A DNA stretch of 64,000 nucleotides, taken from contig VCMS01000160.1 in NCBI GenBank assembly GCA_022539475.1, positions 58,480-122,479 on the forward strand, in the 5' to 3' direction. Every line of letters begins with the position of its first letter. Positions within the stretch are counted from its first letter, which is position 1. Position numbers and translations under genes: made by a program. This document shows, piece by piece, positions 32,808 through 41,674 of this stretch. Below the pieces are notes generated by a model. That model saw nothing but the letters and a program-made list of their open reading frames with translations, was not told the origin of the DNA and made no database searches. Source of the DNA: Gracilaria domingensis. Lineage: Eukaryota; Rhodophyta; Florideophyceae; Gracilariales; Gracilariaceae.

Positions 32808-33551
32808 CCTGTTCATTCTGACGTGTTGTTTCTTCATTGGCTGTGCACAGCGGTGCTATACAGGGTACACCTGTTAAGTGCTCTCGACTCCACAAATTGG
32901 ATCCAGGGCAGTTTGTTCCAAAATCATTGGTGTCAACAACAAGCTTTGCTTGCACGCTCTCCCACACCTTCAGAGTTTCTTCTTCCTTCATTCCAACGTT
33001 CTGTGCTGAGAATACTGTTCGCATGGGTCAAGAGCTCCACTGGGCTCCTCCCACGCGGGACGAAATGTGCGAGAGATGGAATCTACCTGGAAACAAGGGC
33101 TGGCTTGGCCTCATGCTGTGAGCCATAAACCGTCAGTGACAAATTTCGGCGATGCCCCTGTGTAACAACGTCAACGTCCGCTTTTCTCTCCCCAGGCGGC
33201 GAGTGTCGAGCTCTAGCGACGGCAATGGTATGGGAGAGGGCAATGGCCCGAGCGCGCCAGTCGCGGACGTAATGCGCAGGCGCGGCGCTGCGGCAGAGCA
33301 CAAAGAGACAAGTATTGGTCTCGAGAGACGCGGCTTGCGCCGACGAGAAACGCACGGCTTTGCGCATGGCCTCGACGACGACGGGGCGAGTGGTCAGTGC
33401 GCGCGCGAATGGCTGCTGCGCCGCGCGGCCGCCGTCACGGCGGCTAGGTTGAGACATATCGCCGCGCAATGACCTTCGCCTGCGGCGCGCCCACACGTGC
33501 CGCTCCAGAGCGCCCCCGACTTCCGGCACCAGCACTCCCCCACGCATCACC

Positions 33552-35046
33552 ATGGCGCTCAGTCTGCACGACCTTGAGCGCGGCATTGGGCTCGACCTGC
33601 TGCGCCGCCCCATTATCACCGCCTTCCTCAACGCCTGTCTTCTTCGCTTCTTCACCGATGTGTTTCTGTACCCCGATGACGATGACGACGGCGACGACGA
33701 CGACGATGATGACGACTGCGACGACGATGACGACAGTGGCGATGGTGACGGCGACGACAACTACATGAAGCGCCAGTGGCAGCATAAGTGCGTGGACAGC
33801 GGGCTGTCCGAGAAGGGCGCGGCGGTGACAGTGGTGCTGCTGGCGCAGCTGTTGCGGCTGGTGGGCATGATGGAGACGCTGGCGTGGATGCTGATGGCGC
33901 TACTGTTCGCCGCGCTCAAGCTGCCGCGCGTGTACGCGTTTGAGAAACTGCTGCTGGACGTGGGCGTGCTGCTGTGTCGGCCGTCCGTGTGCTACGTGCA
34001 CAAGCGCATCCGCTTCGAATGCGGCGGCGAGAACGGCGTGCCGCGGCTGCACGCCAGCCGGCACGGCTTTGGGGTGTTCGTGGTGACGATCATCACGTCG
34101 GTGGAGTCGCTGAGCCGCGAGAGCGCGGCGCTGCTGCAGCTGCTGCGCTACATGAACTACACGACGGCGACGTACTGGCGGCACAACGCGCTGGTCATGG
34201 TGGGCGCCAACCGGCACATTGAGCGCGCGCTGTGCGGCGCTTGCCGCGAGCGCGCGGCGATCGACCTGGGGTGGCACAAGGACGTGTTCGAGGCGACCAG
34301 CTTCCGGGTGGAGGCGGTGTTTGCGCGCGCGGATTGCGGCGAGGCGGTCGGGGTGGCCAGCCGCGTGCAGACGGTGGGCCGGAAGGCGGTGGTGGCGGAG
34401 GTGAGCGCGCCGTTCAGCGGCGAGAGCGTGGAGCTGGCGGCGAAGAGCATGGGGCAGTTTGCGGCGGTGTGCGAGGCGTACGAGCGCGGGCTGCGGCTGT
34501 TCAACGGCAAGCGCGTGTCGATCTACGCGGTGGGGCTGGGCGTGTCGGCGGCGCTGATCGTGTTCTACGAGGGGCTGCCGGGGCTGCTGCGGCCGAGCGC
34601 GGACGTGCTGACGCTGGCGGTGGGCGCGTTCACGCTGTGGATGACGGTGGGCAAGAGCGCGGCGCTGGGCGAGACGCAGGAGGAGACGGCGTTCTCGCCG
34701 CGCACGCGACAACGTGCTGCTGGCGTTCCACGGGCTGGCGCGCATCGAGGGCGGCGTGCGCAGCATCGGCTGGGTGCCGGAGCTGTTCCGCGAGCCGGCC
34801 GGCGCGGGCGGCGTGGACGGGTCGATCAGCGCGCTGGAGGCGGCGGTGTTCCTGAGCGTGTTCCACCACGGCGGCCACTTTGTGCGGTGGAGCGGGCCGC
34901 GGCTGCGGCTGCAGCGGCTGCGGCTGGGCGCGGCCGAGAGCGACGGCGTGGCGGCGGTGCTGGGCGCGGCGCGCGTGCGCTGCGCGCGGCGGCTGCCGTG
35001 CATCGGCGGCGCCGTGGCGGCCGCCGCCGTGCGCCGCTTCGGATAA
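33552..35046 (+). pseudogene. Frameshifted copy of the GC-rich membrane protein family (family B)
   Basis: This aligns along its length with the intact gene at 48983-50476 (minus strand), starting from a matching N-terminus (LHDLERGIG against LHEIERGIG). Hydrophobic segments and SMGQFAAVCEAYERGLRLF are shared. Near 34707 the frame shifts; 34714-35046 carries the rest (NVLLAFHGLARI onward). Comparison with the intact copy indicates loss of two bases in a CGCG run. The acidic tract after residue 40 is expanded to a long Asp run coded by GAC/GAT repeats, against about 10 residues in the intact copy. The C-terminal tail also differs. GC content is visibly far above the surroundings. If the frameshift is an assembly error, the gene would be intact. 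Confidence 0.8.
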
Positions 35047-35077
35047 CGGAAGCGAGCGGGCCCTGAAGGGGAGGGCG

Positions 35078-35301
35078 TCCAGTACCGTCGGTACCAACGG
35101 GACAGTTTTGTACCGGCGGAATACATGAAGCTTTCCACACTTTGTGTATCGTCGTACCGACGGTGAAGCCCTGTAGGCTACTGGACAGGGCCCCTGTAAC
35201 AGGGGTAGGCCACCTACCAGGAGCCCCTTTTCCACGCTATCGTCGATAACCTTCAAAAGCGGGCCGATGAGAAAACAGTGCACCAACTTGGTAGCACCAA
35301 G
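35078..35301. repeat. Chain of palindromes between the frameshifted family B copy and the NB-ARC gene
   Basis: Successive pairs: CGTCG-tac-CGACG near 35150, GCCCTGT/ACAGGGC (35168-35174 and 35185-35191), CCCCTGT-a-ACAGGGG (35191-35205), GGTAGG-cca-CCTACC (35204-35218), TATCG-t-CGATA (35238-35248), ACCAA-c-TTGGT (35282-35292) and CTTGGT-agc-ACCAAG (35287-35301). GGTACC and ACCGTCGGT motifs precede them. Neighbouring stems overlap and could compete. Confidence 0.7.
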
Positions 35302-35528
35302 GGTTAGGATGGACAAACCCCTCTGATGTCAATCGTTTCGGTTACACATTTGTTTACACAAACCCTTGTCTCGCCTGGCTTTAAGCGAGGAACCAAGGAT
35401 CATCATGTCAAACTACACACTACCACCCTTCACATCTCAGTTGCACTGGTTCACTTCTTGCCGACATCATGACTCACTTCCCACTCGCTCAGGCTGCAAG
35501 CAATTAGGAAGCGGGCCTGCTTTATTCT

Positions 35529-35535
35529 TATATAA
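35529..35535 (+). promoter_or_regulatory. TATA-like box of the NB-ARC/WD40 gene
   Basis: TATATAA, 163 bp before the ATG at 35692. Confidence 0.4.
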
Positions 35536-35691
35536 TCTTTCTTTGCTGCTCTGATACGGCGTGGAAGTCAAGCTTTTCAGTTGCGCTTCTCTTTTTCTTT
35601 CTTTTCGTCACTATTGGGTGACACCACGACTTTCTCCCCACTCCCCTAGCCCGTCTTCTTGCAACGAGCCTCACATTGTCTCTTGTTTCAA

Positions 35692-38600
35692 ATGACCGAC
35701 CCAATTTCCGCAGGAACAGCAATCGCTGGCGCCGTGCCAGGCACCCTCGACTATTTGTGGAACCTTGTAAATAATCCCGTCCGTCGCAGCGACTTGGCTG
35801 AAGACAATCGCAGGAGATTGCAAGAAGTTCAGCAACTGCTCGAGCAACATCTCGAAACCCTGGACGCTTGGTTGGAAGAGGAAGATTCTCCAGAACACGC
35901 TCTGCAGACTTGGAGAACGAAGCTAGAGAACGCTAAGGACAAATGTGTGCAACTGTCATGTAGGGTTCCGAGCGCTACACTGTTCAGTCGAGTGCGGCGA
36001 GCGGACCAAATTCTGAGCGAAGTGGAGATGACAGCGGAGCTGTTTAATGAGTTTGCCGTAGCTAGGGAAGACAGAATTTCTGGGACTCAAACTGAAGTCG
36101 AGTTTAAAACAAGGTTCGAAGTTCCGATAAACCCACAGCGGCTCATACTGGACTACAAAAACTCTGAAACGTTTGAGGGAAAGCTACGGAAAGCTGTACT
36201 AGAACATTCGGAGCATAAAGTGCTTGGAGTTGTGGCTTCTGGTCGAGGTGGAGTCGGCAAGACCTGTGCCATTCGGGGCTTGATAGGTGTTAAAGATGTG
36301 CGATCGAGGTTTTCGGGTGGTGTGCATTTCATGCGGCTTGGGAAAGATGGTGGAAGTAACGTACTGATTAAGGAGATATCTCGCATTGTTGAATACACAG
36401 GGAATACAGTACTTGCAAGAAGGATACTGAAACGCAGGCCAGAACTACGGAAAGCTGTAGATTGGGCGAAAGAGTGGTTCGCAGAGCACAACTGCCTTTT
36501 TCTTGTTGATGACGTTTGGCAGGCGAACGGGTTCGATGCTGGTACGCTGTTCCTGTTGGCGGATATGATTAACAATGAAAGCCGCCTTGTATACACCACC
36601 AGGGAGAAGGAGCTTGCCGGCGCTGTTGCCAAACAACAACGCATACAGTTCGGACCGAGGAAACCTGAAGCGTCGCGAAATATGTTCTTGAAGCACTCCG
36701 AGTTAGAGGGCTACGCCATTGAAAAGGATGAAAACAAAAAAGCATTGGAACATATACTGAAGATATGTGCAGGGATTCCTTTACTTCTCGCTGTGACGGG
36801 GTCAGGAGTTAGAAATTACCAACGATTCTTGGAGGGACACGAAGAAGATGCTCTGCATTTGTATAATCGGGAACTTGAGAATGAACGGGATATGATAATT
36901 GAGGGTGACGTCACAGGGTACGGATCGGTACGGAACGTTATCAACGCTTCTATATCAGTACTGGAGCTTCGATGGGAACAGAGTGGTAAGCAGGAGACGT
37001 TTCCAATGCCGATCAGGAGGATGCTTCGATCTCTTTGTGTGCTGCAGAAACAGCAGGAGGTACCAGTGTCGATGCTTCGACGGCTATGGGGTTTGAGAGA
37101 TGAGACGAGTACTTGGGAAGTGATGAAAGCGCTCAATTCGGTTGCAGTTGTTGATATCTCAATCCCGAAGGGCAAGGAAAAGTTGAGCTCGGTGCTGCGC
37201 ATGCACGATGATATCCTTGACATGCTCATATTTGAAGAGAAGGAAGAAAACCAGCTGTTAGGACATTTCAAGCGCCTGTTGGACAGTTACTACGAGGGTA
37301 CTGAGGATGATGCTGGACCTGAACCGATGACGGTTTCTGTGAATGCTGATGAGAAAGAGGAGAAGGACTCTCAATCTCGGCTAAATATGGAGGGATTGAG
37401 CTTTTGGAAGCCGCACGAGAATGAAGGAGTGACTGTAGGTGAACCTGCAGTCCCAGACTGTACAAGACCTCAGAAGAGAAGAGAATGGTGGAACGTTGTG
37501 GATGATGATGAGTTTCTCGCAAACAACGTTTGTCGACTGCTGCGGGGAGCCGGAGAATACGAAGAATTGGTTTGGTTGTTGTTGAAACCACAATGGGTGG
37601 TGAAGCGTCTGCAGAGTGATGGAGATATTAGTGTTGAGGATGATTTTTCCACCGGCAAGGAAGCTCTTCATGGCTCTGGTATGGAAAAGAAGGAAGACAA
37701 GAAGATTGCCCTGGAAGCGATAGAGAGCGCAGCACGGTTAAGTCATCATGCCGTAATGGAGAATCCTCGAGAAGCTCACTTTCAGCTTTACGGACGTCTG
37801 TCATGCTATTCGGAAAAGTGCGTGACTATAAGGAGGTTTGCGGAGGAAGTAGAAGAAATTGCAGAGAGACCTTGGTTGAAGGCAAGGAAAGGTTTCTTAG
37901 CAGCTGCGGGTGGGCTTGTTTTGGAGAGGGTATCAGTGGAAGGAATAGTTTGTGGGGTTGCGAAGAAGGGAAACGATCTAAGGGTGTTTATGATGGTGCC
38001 GTTCTACCACTCCGATTTCTGCCGCATAGCGCTCCAGATAGTGAACTACAATGTGAAGAACGGCCGTCGAAACATCGTCGAAGTGGTAGGAAGTGATGGA
38101 GCACTGGCAATAGGGACAATGTCAAGAGATGGAGAACTAGTTGTTACTGTGGACGCGGATGGTAATGTGAAGATGTCGGACGCTATGTTGACTGCAGAGA
38201 CCGTGATTGCACAAAACATCACATCGGCTATGTGTATCTGCTTGAGCGAAGATTCGAAATGGGTTGGATGTGGGCTCTCAGACTGTGGAAAGGTGATAGT
38301 ATGGGACACGCAGGGCGTTGACGCCCCTCGCGAGCTGGTGACGGGAAGAGAAGTGGATGCTCATAATGTCGTTGTGAGTGGGATTGGAAGAAAGGTTGCG
38401 TGTGTTTTGTCTCCCCCTTTAGGTGCAAGCACGATATGGGTATGGGATTTGGAGAGTGGTGAAACGATTTGGAAGGCGCAAACAGAAAATGAAAGTCACG
38501 TGGAATGTGTAGCATTTAGTACGAACGGGAAGATGATTGTGTCCGCTTCGTGGGATAGCAGTATTCGAATTTGGAATGCAGAGACTGGAGAATGCTTACG

Positions 38601-39696
38601 TGTTGCTGAGATTGAGATTGGAGACTGGTTGAGAACTGTGACGTTTGGTCCACGGAACGAGATTCTGTGGGGCTCGTACAGAGGAGCGTTCGGCGTGTGG
38701 GAGCATGAGAATGGAGGCGCCGTGAAAACAGTGGTGGGCGGTGGTGAAAAAGTTTCGTGCGTGGGCGTGTCTGTCGATGGCTCAGAGGGACTCTGCGGGG
38801 GTATGGACGGAACAGTTCAGATATGGGATATGAGAGTCGGGCAGGCGCAAATTGTAAGCTGCGGCGACAACGCGCATGATGCGAAGATATCGAGCGTGTC
38901 CGTGAGTGGGGACGGGAAGCGGATCGCGACGGCGTCGTTGGACGGAACGATTCGGCTGTGGGACGGAGAGAGCGGCACTCTGCTGCCCACGGTGCTGCGC
39001 GGACACATCGGCTTAGTTCCCTGTGTGTCGTTGAGCGAAGACGGGCGGTGGCTCTTGTCCGGCGGCTACGACATGACGGTACGCGCGTGGAACGTGCGCC
39101 TTTCGCGCGCCGTCGGCCGGCCGCTGCGCGGGCACGACGGGCCCGTGGCGGCCGTTGCAATGAACGCGGACGGCAGCGTCGGCGCGTCGGGATCGCACGA
39201 CACGAACGTCCGCGTGTGGGACGCGAGGCGCGGCGCGGCTGTTGGGGAGCCGTTCTGCGGCCACACTAGGAGAGTAACGTGCGTGACGCTATCCGCCGAC
39301 GGCACGCGCGTGGCGTCGGCGTCCATCGACGGCACGCTGCGCGTGTGGGACGTGGTGGCGCACGCGGCCACGCACCAGATCTCCCTTCCAGCCTACCCTC
39401 GGTATGTGATCGACTGTCCGCGGTTGATTTCGCTGCACAGCCGCAGCGCCGATGTTTGGATGTCGGATGGCAGCGTGCACTTGTGCTGTTTGGAGCGCTC
39501 GACTTGCGCGCCGCATCCCTCGCCGCCGCCCGGTCCCTGCAGCTACAAAATGGAGCTCAGCTACTCGCCTCACCGTCTGTGGCTTGGCACGGCGGATGAT
39601 GCTGAGGCGGATTGCCGCCGCTGCGAGCTCGGCTTCTTTCGTGTCCCTCGGGATGAGAGACCTATATGCCTTCGATTCTGTGAATTGCAGCGATAA
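35692..39696 (+). CDS. NB-ARC/WD40 protein (STAND-type NLR-like), 1,334 aa
   Basis: Intronless; the first ATG of the frame is 35692. The N-terminus (1-160) is helical and charged, with no TIR domain. The NB-ARC region has the P-loop GRGGVGKT (184-191), kinase-2 LFLVDDVW (269-276), RNBS-B-like LVYTTR (299-304), the GLPL-type CAGIPLL (359-365) and an MHD motif (504-506), so the nucleotide switch looks complete. A linker is followed by about nine or ten WD40 repeats (roughly 800-1240), ending in phrases such as TVRAWN and LRVWD. Proteins of this design are signal-induced oligomerising switches used in immunity or cell death (APAF-1 has the same order). Codon GC rises sharply over the last WD repeats (from about 38,870). 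Degraded WD and tail sequence recurs at 47500-48968. Confidence 0.92.
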   Translation: MTDPISAGTAIAGAVPGTLDYLWNLVNNPVRRSDLAEDNRRRLQEVQQLLEQHLETLDAWLEEEDSPEHALQTWRTKLENAKDKCVQLSCRVPSATLFSRVRRADQILSEVEMTAELFNEFAVAREDRISGTQTEVEFKTRFEVPINPQRLILDYKNSETFEGKLRKAVLEHSEHKVLGVVASGRGGVGKTCAIRGLIGVKDVRSRFSGGVHFMRLGKDGGSNVLIKEISRIVEYTGNTVLARRILKRRPELRKAVDWAKEWFAEHNCLFLVDDVWQANGFDAGTLFLLADMINNESRLVYTTREKELAGAVAKQQRIQFGPRKPEASRNMFLKHSELEGYAIEKDENKKALEHILKICAGIPLLLAVTGSGVRNYQRFLEGHEEDALHLYNRELENERDMIIEGDVTGYGSVRNVINASISVLELRWEQSGKQETFPMPIRRMLRSLCVLQKQQEVPVSMLRRLWGLRDETSTWEVMKALNSVAVVDISIPKGKEKLSSVLRMHDDILDMLIFEEKEENQLLGHFKRLLDSYYEGTEDDAGPEPMTVSVNADEKEEKDSQSRLNMEGLSFWKPHENEGVTVGEPAVPDCTRPQKRREWWNVVDDDEFLANNVCRLLRGAGEYEELVWLLLKPQWVVKRLQSDGDISVEDDFSTGKEALHGSGMEKKEDKKIALEAIESAARLSHHAVMENPREAHFQLYGRLSCYSEKCVTIRRFAEEVEEIAERPWLKARKGFLAAAGGLVLERVSVEGIVCGVAKKGNDLRVFMMVPFYHSDFCRIALQIVNYNVKNGRRNIVEVVGSDGALAIGTMSRDGELVVTVDADGNVKMSDAMLTAETVIAQNITSAMCICLSEDSKWVGCGLSDCGKVIVWDTQGVDAPRELVTGREVDAHNVVVSGIGRKVACVLSPPLGASTIWVWDLESGETIWKAQTENESHVECVAFSTNGKMIVSASWDSSIRIWNAETGECLRVAEIEIGDWLRTVTFGPRNEILWGSYRGAFGVWEHENGGAVKTVVGGGEKVSCVGVSVDGSEGLCGGMDGTVQIWDMRVGQAQIVSCGDNAHDAKISSVSVSGDGKRIATASLDGTIRLWDGESGTLLPTVLRGHIGLVPCVSLSEDGRWLLSGGYDMTVRAWNVRLSRAVGRPLRGHDGPVAAVAMNADGSVGASGSHDTNVRVWDARRGAAVGEPFCGHTRRVTCVTLSADGTRVASASIDGTLRVWDVVAHAATHQISLPAYPRYVIDCPRLISLHSRSADVWMSDGSVHLCCLERSTCAPHPSPPPGPCSYKMELSYSPHRLWLGTADDAEADCRRCELGFFRVPRDERPICLRFCELQR

Positions 39697-39725
39697 TGGT
39701 AGTACCATTATAGTACCTTTGGTAC
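39693..39725. terminator. Two hairpins overlapping the NB-ARC/WD40 stop codon
   Basis: ATAATGGTA-g-TACCATTAT (39693-39711) contains the TAA stop. GTACC-ttt-GGTAC (39713-39725) follows, then a T9 run near 39736-39745. Labelled terminator only by position; eukaryotic genes do not normally end this way. The duplicated block at 48.97 kb lacks this segment. Confidence 0.3.
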
Positions 39726-39751
39726 GCATGCTGTCTTTTTTTTTTGCTTGC

Positions 39752-39990
39752 TCACACGGCGTTGTGCGGCGCGGCGCCCGCGGCGGCGCGGTCGGCGCCC
39801 AGGCGGCGCGCCAGCGGCGCGCTCTCGCGCAGCCGCAGCGCGGCCGCAGCGCGGCTACGCTCTTGAGCCGCGTCTCGGCGGCCACGTGCGCCAGCCCCGG
39901 CACGTCGCCGCCCACCACGTCGAAGCGGTCCAGCGCCAGCTGCGGCCCCTTCCACTTGAGGAAGTGCCCGTAGTGCTCGAAGATGCTCAC
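39752..39990 (-). pseudogene. 3' fragment of family B, inverted
   Basis: The plus-strand text from 39746 to 39990 is nearly identical to 48973-49211, the 3' end of the intact family B gene, including the terminal HNAV and stop. A 12-bp tandem duplication separates them near 39836. It stops abruptly at the point where the next fragment begins. It keeps the convergent relation to the NB-ARC gene seen in the other block. Confidence 0.8.
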
Positions 39991-40146
39991 GCGGCTGCGG
40001 CTGCAGCGGCTGCGGCTGGGCGCGGGCGAGAGCGACGGCGTGGCGGCGGTGCTGGGCGCGGCGCGCGTGCGCTGCTCGCGGCGGCTGCCGTGCATCGGCG
40101 GCGCCGTGGCGGCGTGGCGGCCGTCGCCTTGCGCCGCTTCGGTTAG
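39991..40146 (+). pseudogene. 3' fragment of family B, forward
   Basis: Nearly identical to 34899-35046, the last 150 bp of the frameshifted copy, down to the CRRLPCIGGAVA region and the RRFG end, with a small insertion near the end. It abuts the inverted fragment at 39990/39991, so two 3' ends are fused back to back. Confidence 0.78.
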
Positions 40147-41674
40147 ACGAGTACATCAACGGATACGGATACCAACCGTAAACCGACACTATTCGACCAC
40201 GTGCACACGTATAGCTACAGCAGCTGTAGATAGTAAGAGGGCTATGTATCCATGGCATGGTTTCAAGTTGAAACTTTCAACCAGGGAAACATATTGCGCA
40301 CAGTCGTTGCTAGCTCTCGAGGGCGGGATCTACGTTGGAGATTGTCTTCGGCTCGGCTCGATGCTATTCAGGTGTTCGATGAATGACCGAATCCGAACTA
40401 GGCTGGGAAGCGTGCAACTGTAATGGAACGTGGCGCAGGCAACGCAGAACTCGCGTCATTCGCACAAGGGAACGTGCAGCCTGTAGACAGCTCTTGAAGA
40501 ACATATTCGGATATTGCGAAAACGGCATCGCTCTGGTCACTTGCATCAGATTCACTGTTCTGTGCAACAGTTGCATGCGTCAGTCGACGTCGTCTTGGCC
40601 ACCGCGATCGATTCCCATGGCGCATGCAAGCAAACTTGGCGACCGAAAGAAGCAGAGACTAGCATGCTTCATTGGACTTGAGCCATACAGTGTCTACGCA
40701 GCTTGGGGACGGGCCACGCCGGAAGATTCCATCAGAAGCAGATCAATGGCAAAGAAGAATGCCGCAGAATCGAGCGAACAGAAATAGAAAGGGGGAAACG
40801 TTGCCCTGGTGGTTTTTGAAATGCAGACAGAATCACGCGACATTGGCACCCACGCGCAGCGAGAATCAGATCATCTCCAATCAACTTGGCCTCACAACCC
40901 TCCTACCTTCGCAGACGATTCTTGTTGTTTGCAAGGCAAAGCGATTGCCCCGATGTGGAACGGGCCTTAGTCTTGTGAAATTGCTTTACCTATCGGACTT
41001 ATATGTAAAAGAGCAACCTATTCATACACATCCAGCATTCCTGTGCCCCCTTTTTGCATCAGCTTCTTAAGTAGAGCTGAAGCAAAATTCTAATGCTGTT
41101 GTTCCAGGACCACACCTTCCGGGGCCTACACGCCCTAGGCTCCCTGCACGGAGCCCCAGAATGGCTCGAGTGCCTGACAAATGAATTTGTTGTGCACAAA
41201 ACGAAAGCCGTTCTAACTCGCGTTTTTGCAGGGCACGTTCCTGAGCTTCTCGTCCCGTCCCACATGAACAGAAAGTTCGAACGGCGTCAATATGTGACAC
41301 TTATTAACAAGGGCGCACAGCGTGTGGCCTTAACATGCCATCTCTCAAACGCCCCTCGTTGCGAGACACCCCATTCCATAGCTGAACGACTTAGTCTCCA
41401 AGAATATTAGACGACATTCACATAGAGTGGGTGCCTTTCTAACGATAGAGAGCTTCTTTTTAGCGAACGTTCTACCTGATGCTATGAATCAGAGCTTGCT
41501 TTAAACATTAAAGGAGTTACGTGCAGATGGGCCACTGTGATTGTTCCCTATCTAAACGACTAAACGCGTGGAGTACTCGCTGCCAAGGCGTTTAAACCCT
41601 CAATGCCGTCTGCTAAGGGCATTATAAAGCACTGATCTGCTCATTTGCGAAACATTCTAACTGGCAAATTAGCT
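40147..41674. other. Intergenic, no supported gene
   Basis: Short ORFs only. The best are 134 codons at 40383-40787 and 105 codons at 41093-41410, both plus strand with an ATG but without recognisable domains. Confidence 0.4.

Noticed and set aside
33083..33760. 225-codon minus-strand ORF with a poly-Ser stretch
   Set aside because: The Ser run is the antisense reading of the GAC/GAT repeat in the family B copy, whose plus-strand frame is supported by a paralogue.
33900..35138. 412-codon minus-strand ORF
   Set aside because: Shadow of the GC-rich family B copy; high GC removes stop codons in all frames.
38516..39160. 214-codon minus-strand ORF inside the NB-ARC/WD40 gene
   Set aside because: Shadow of the WD40 coding strand with low-complexity composition.
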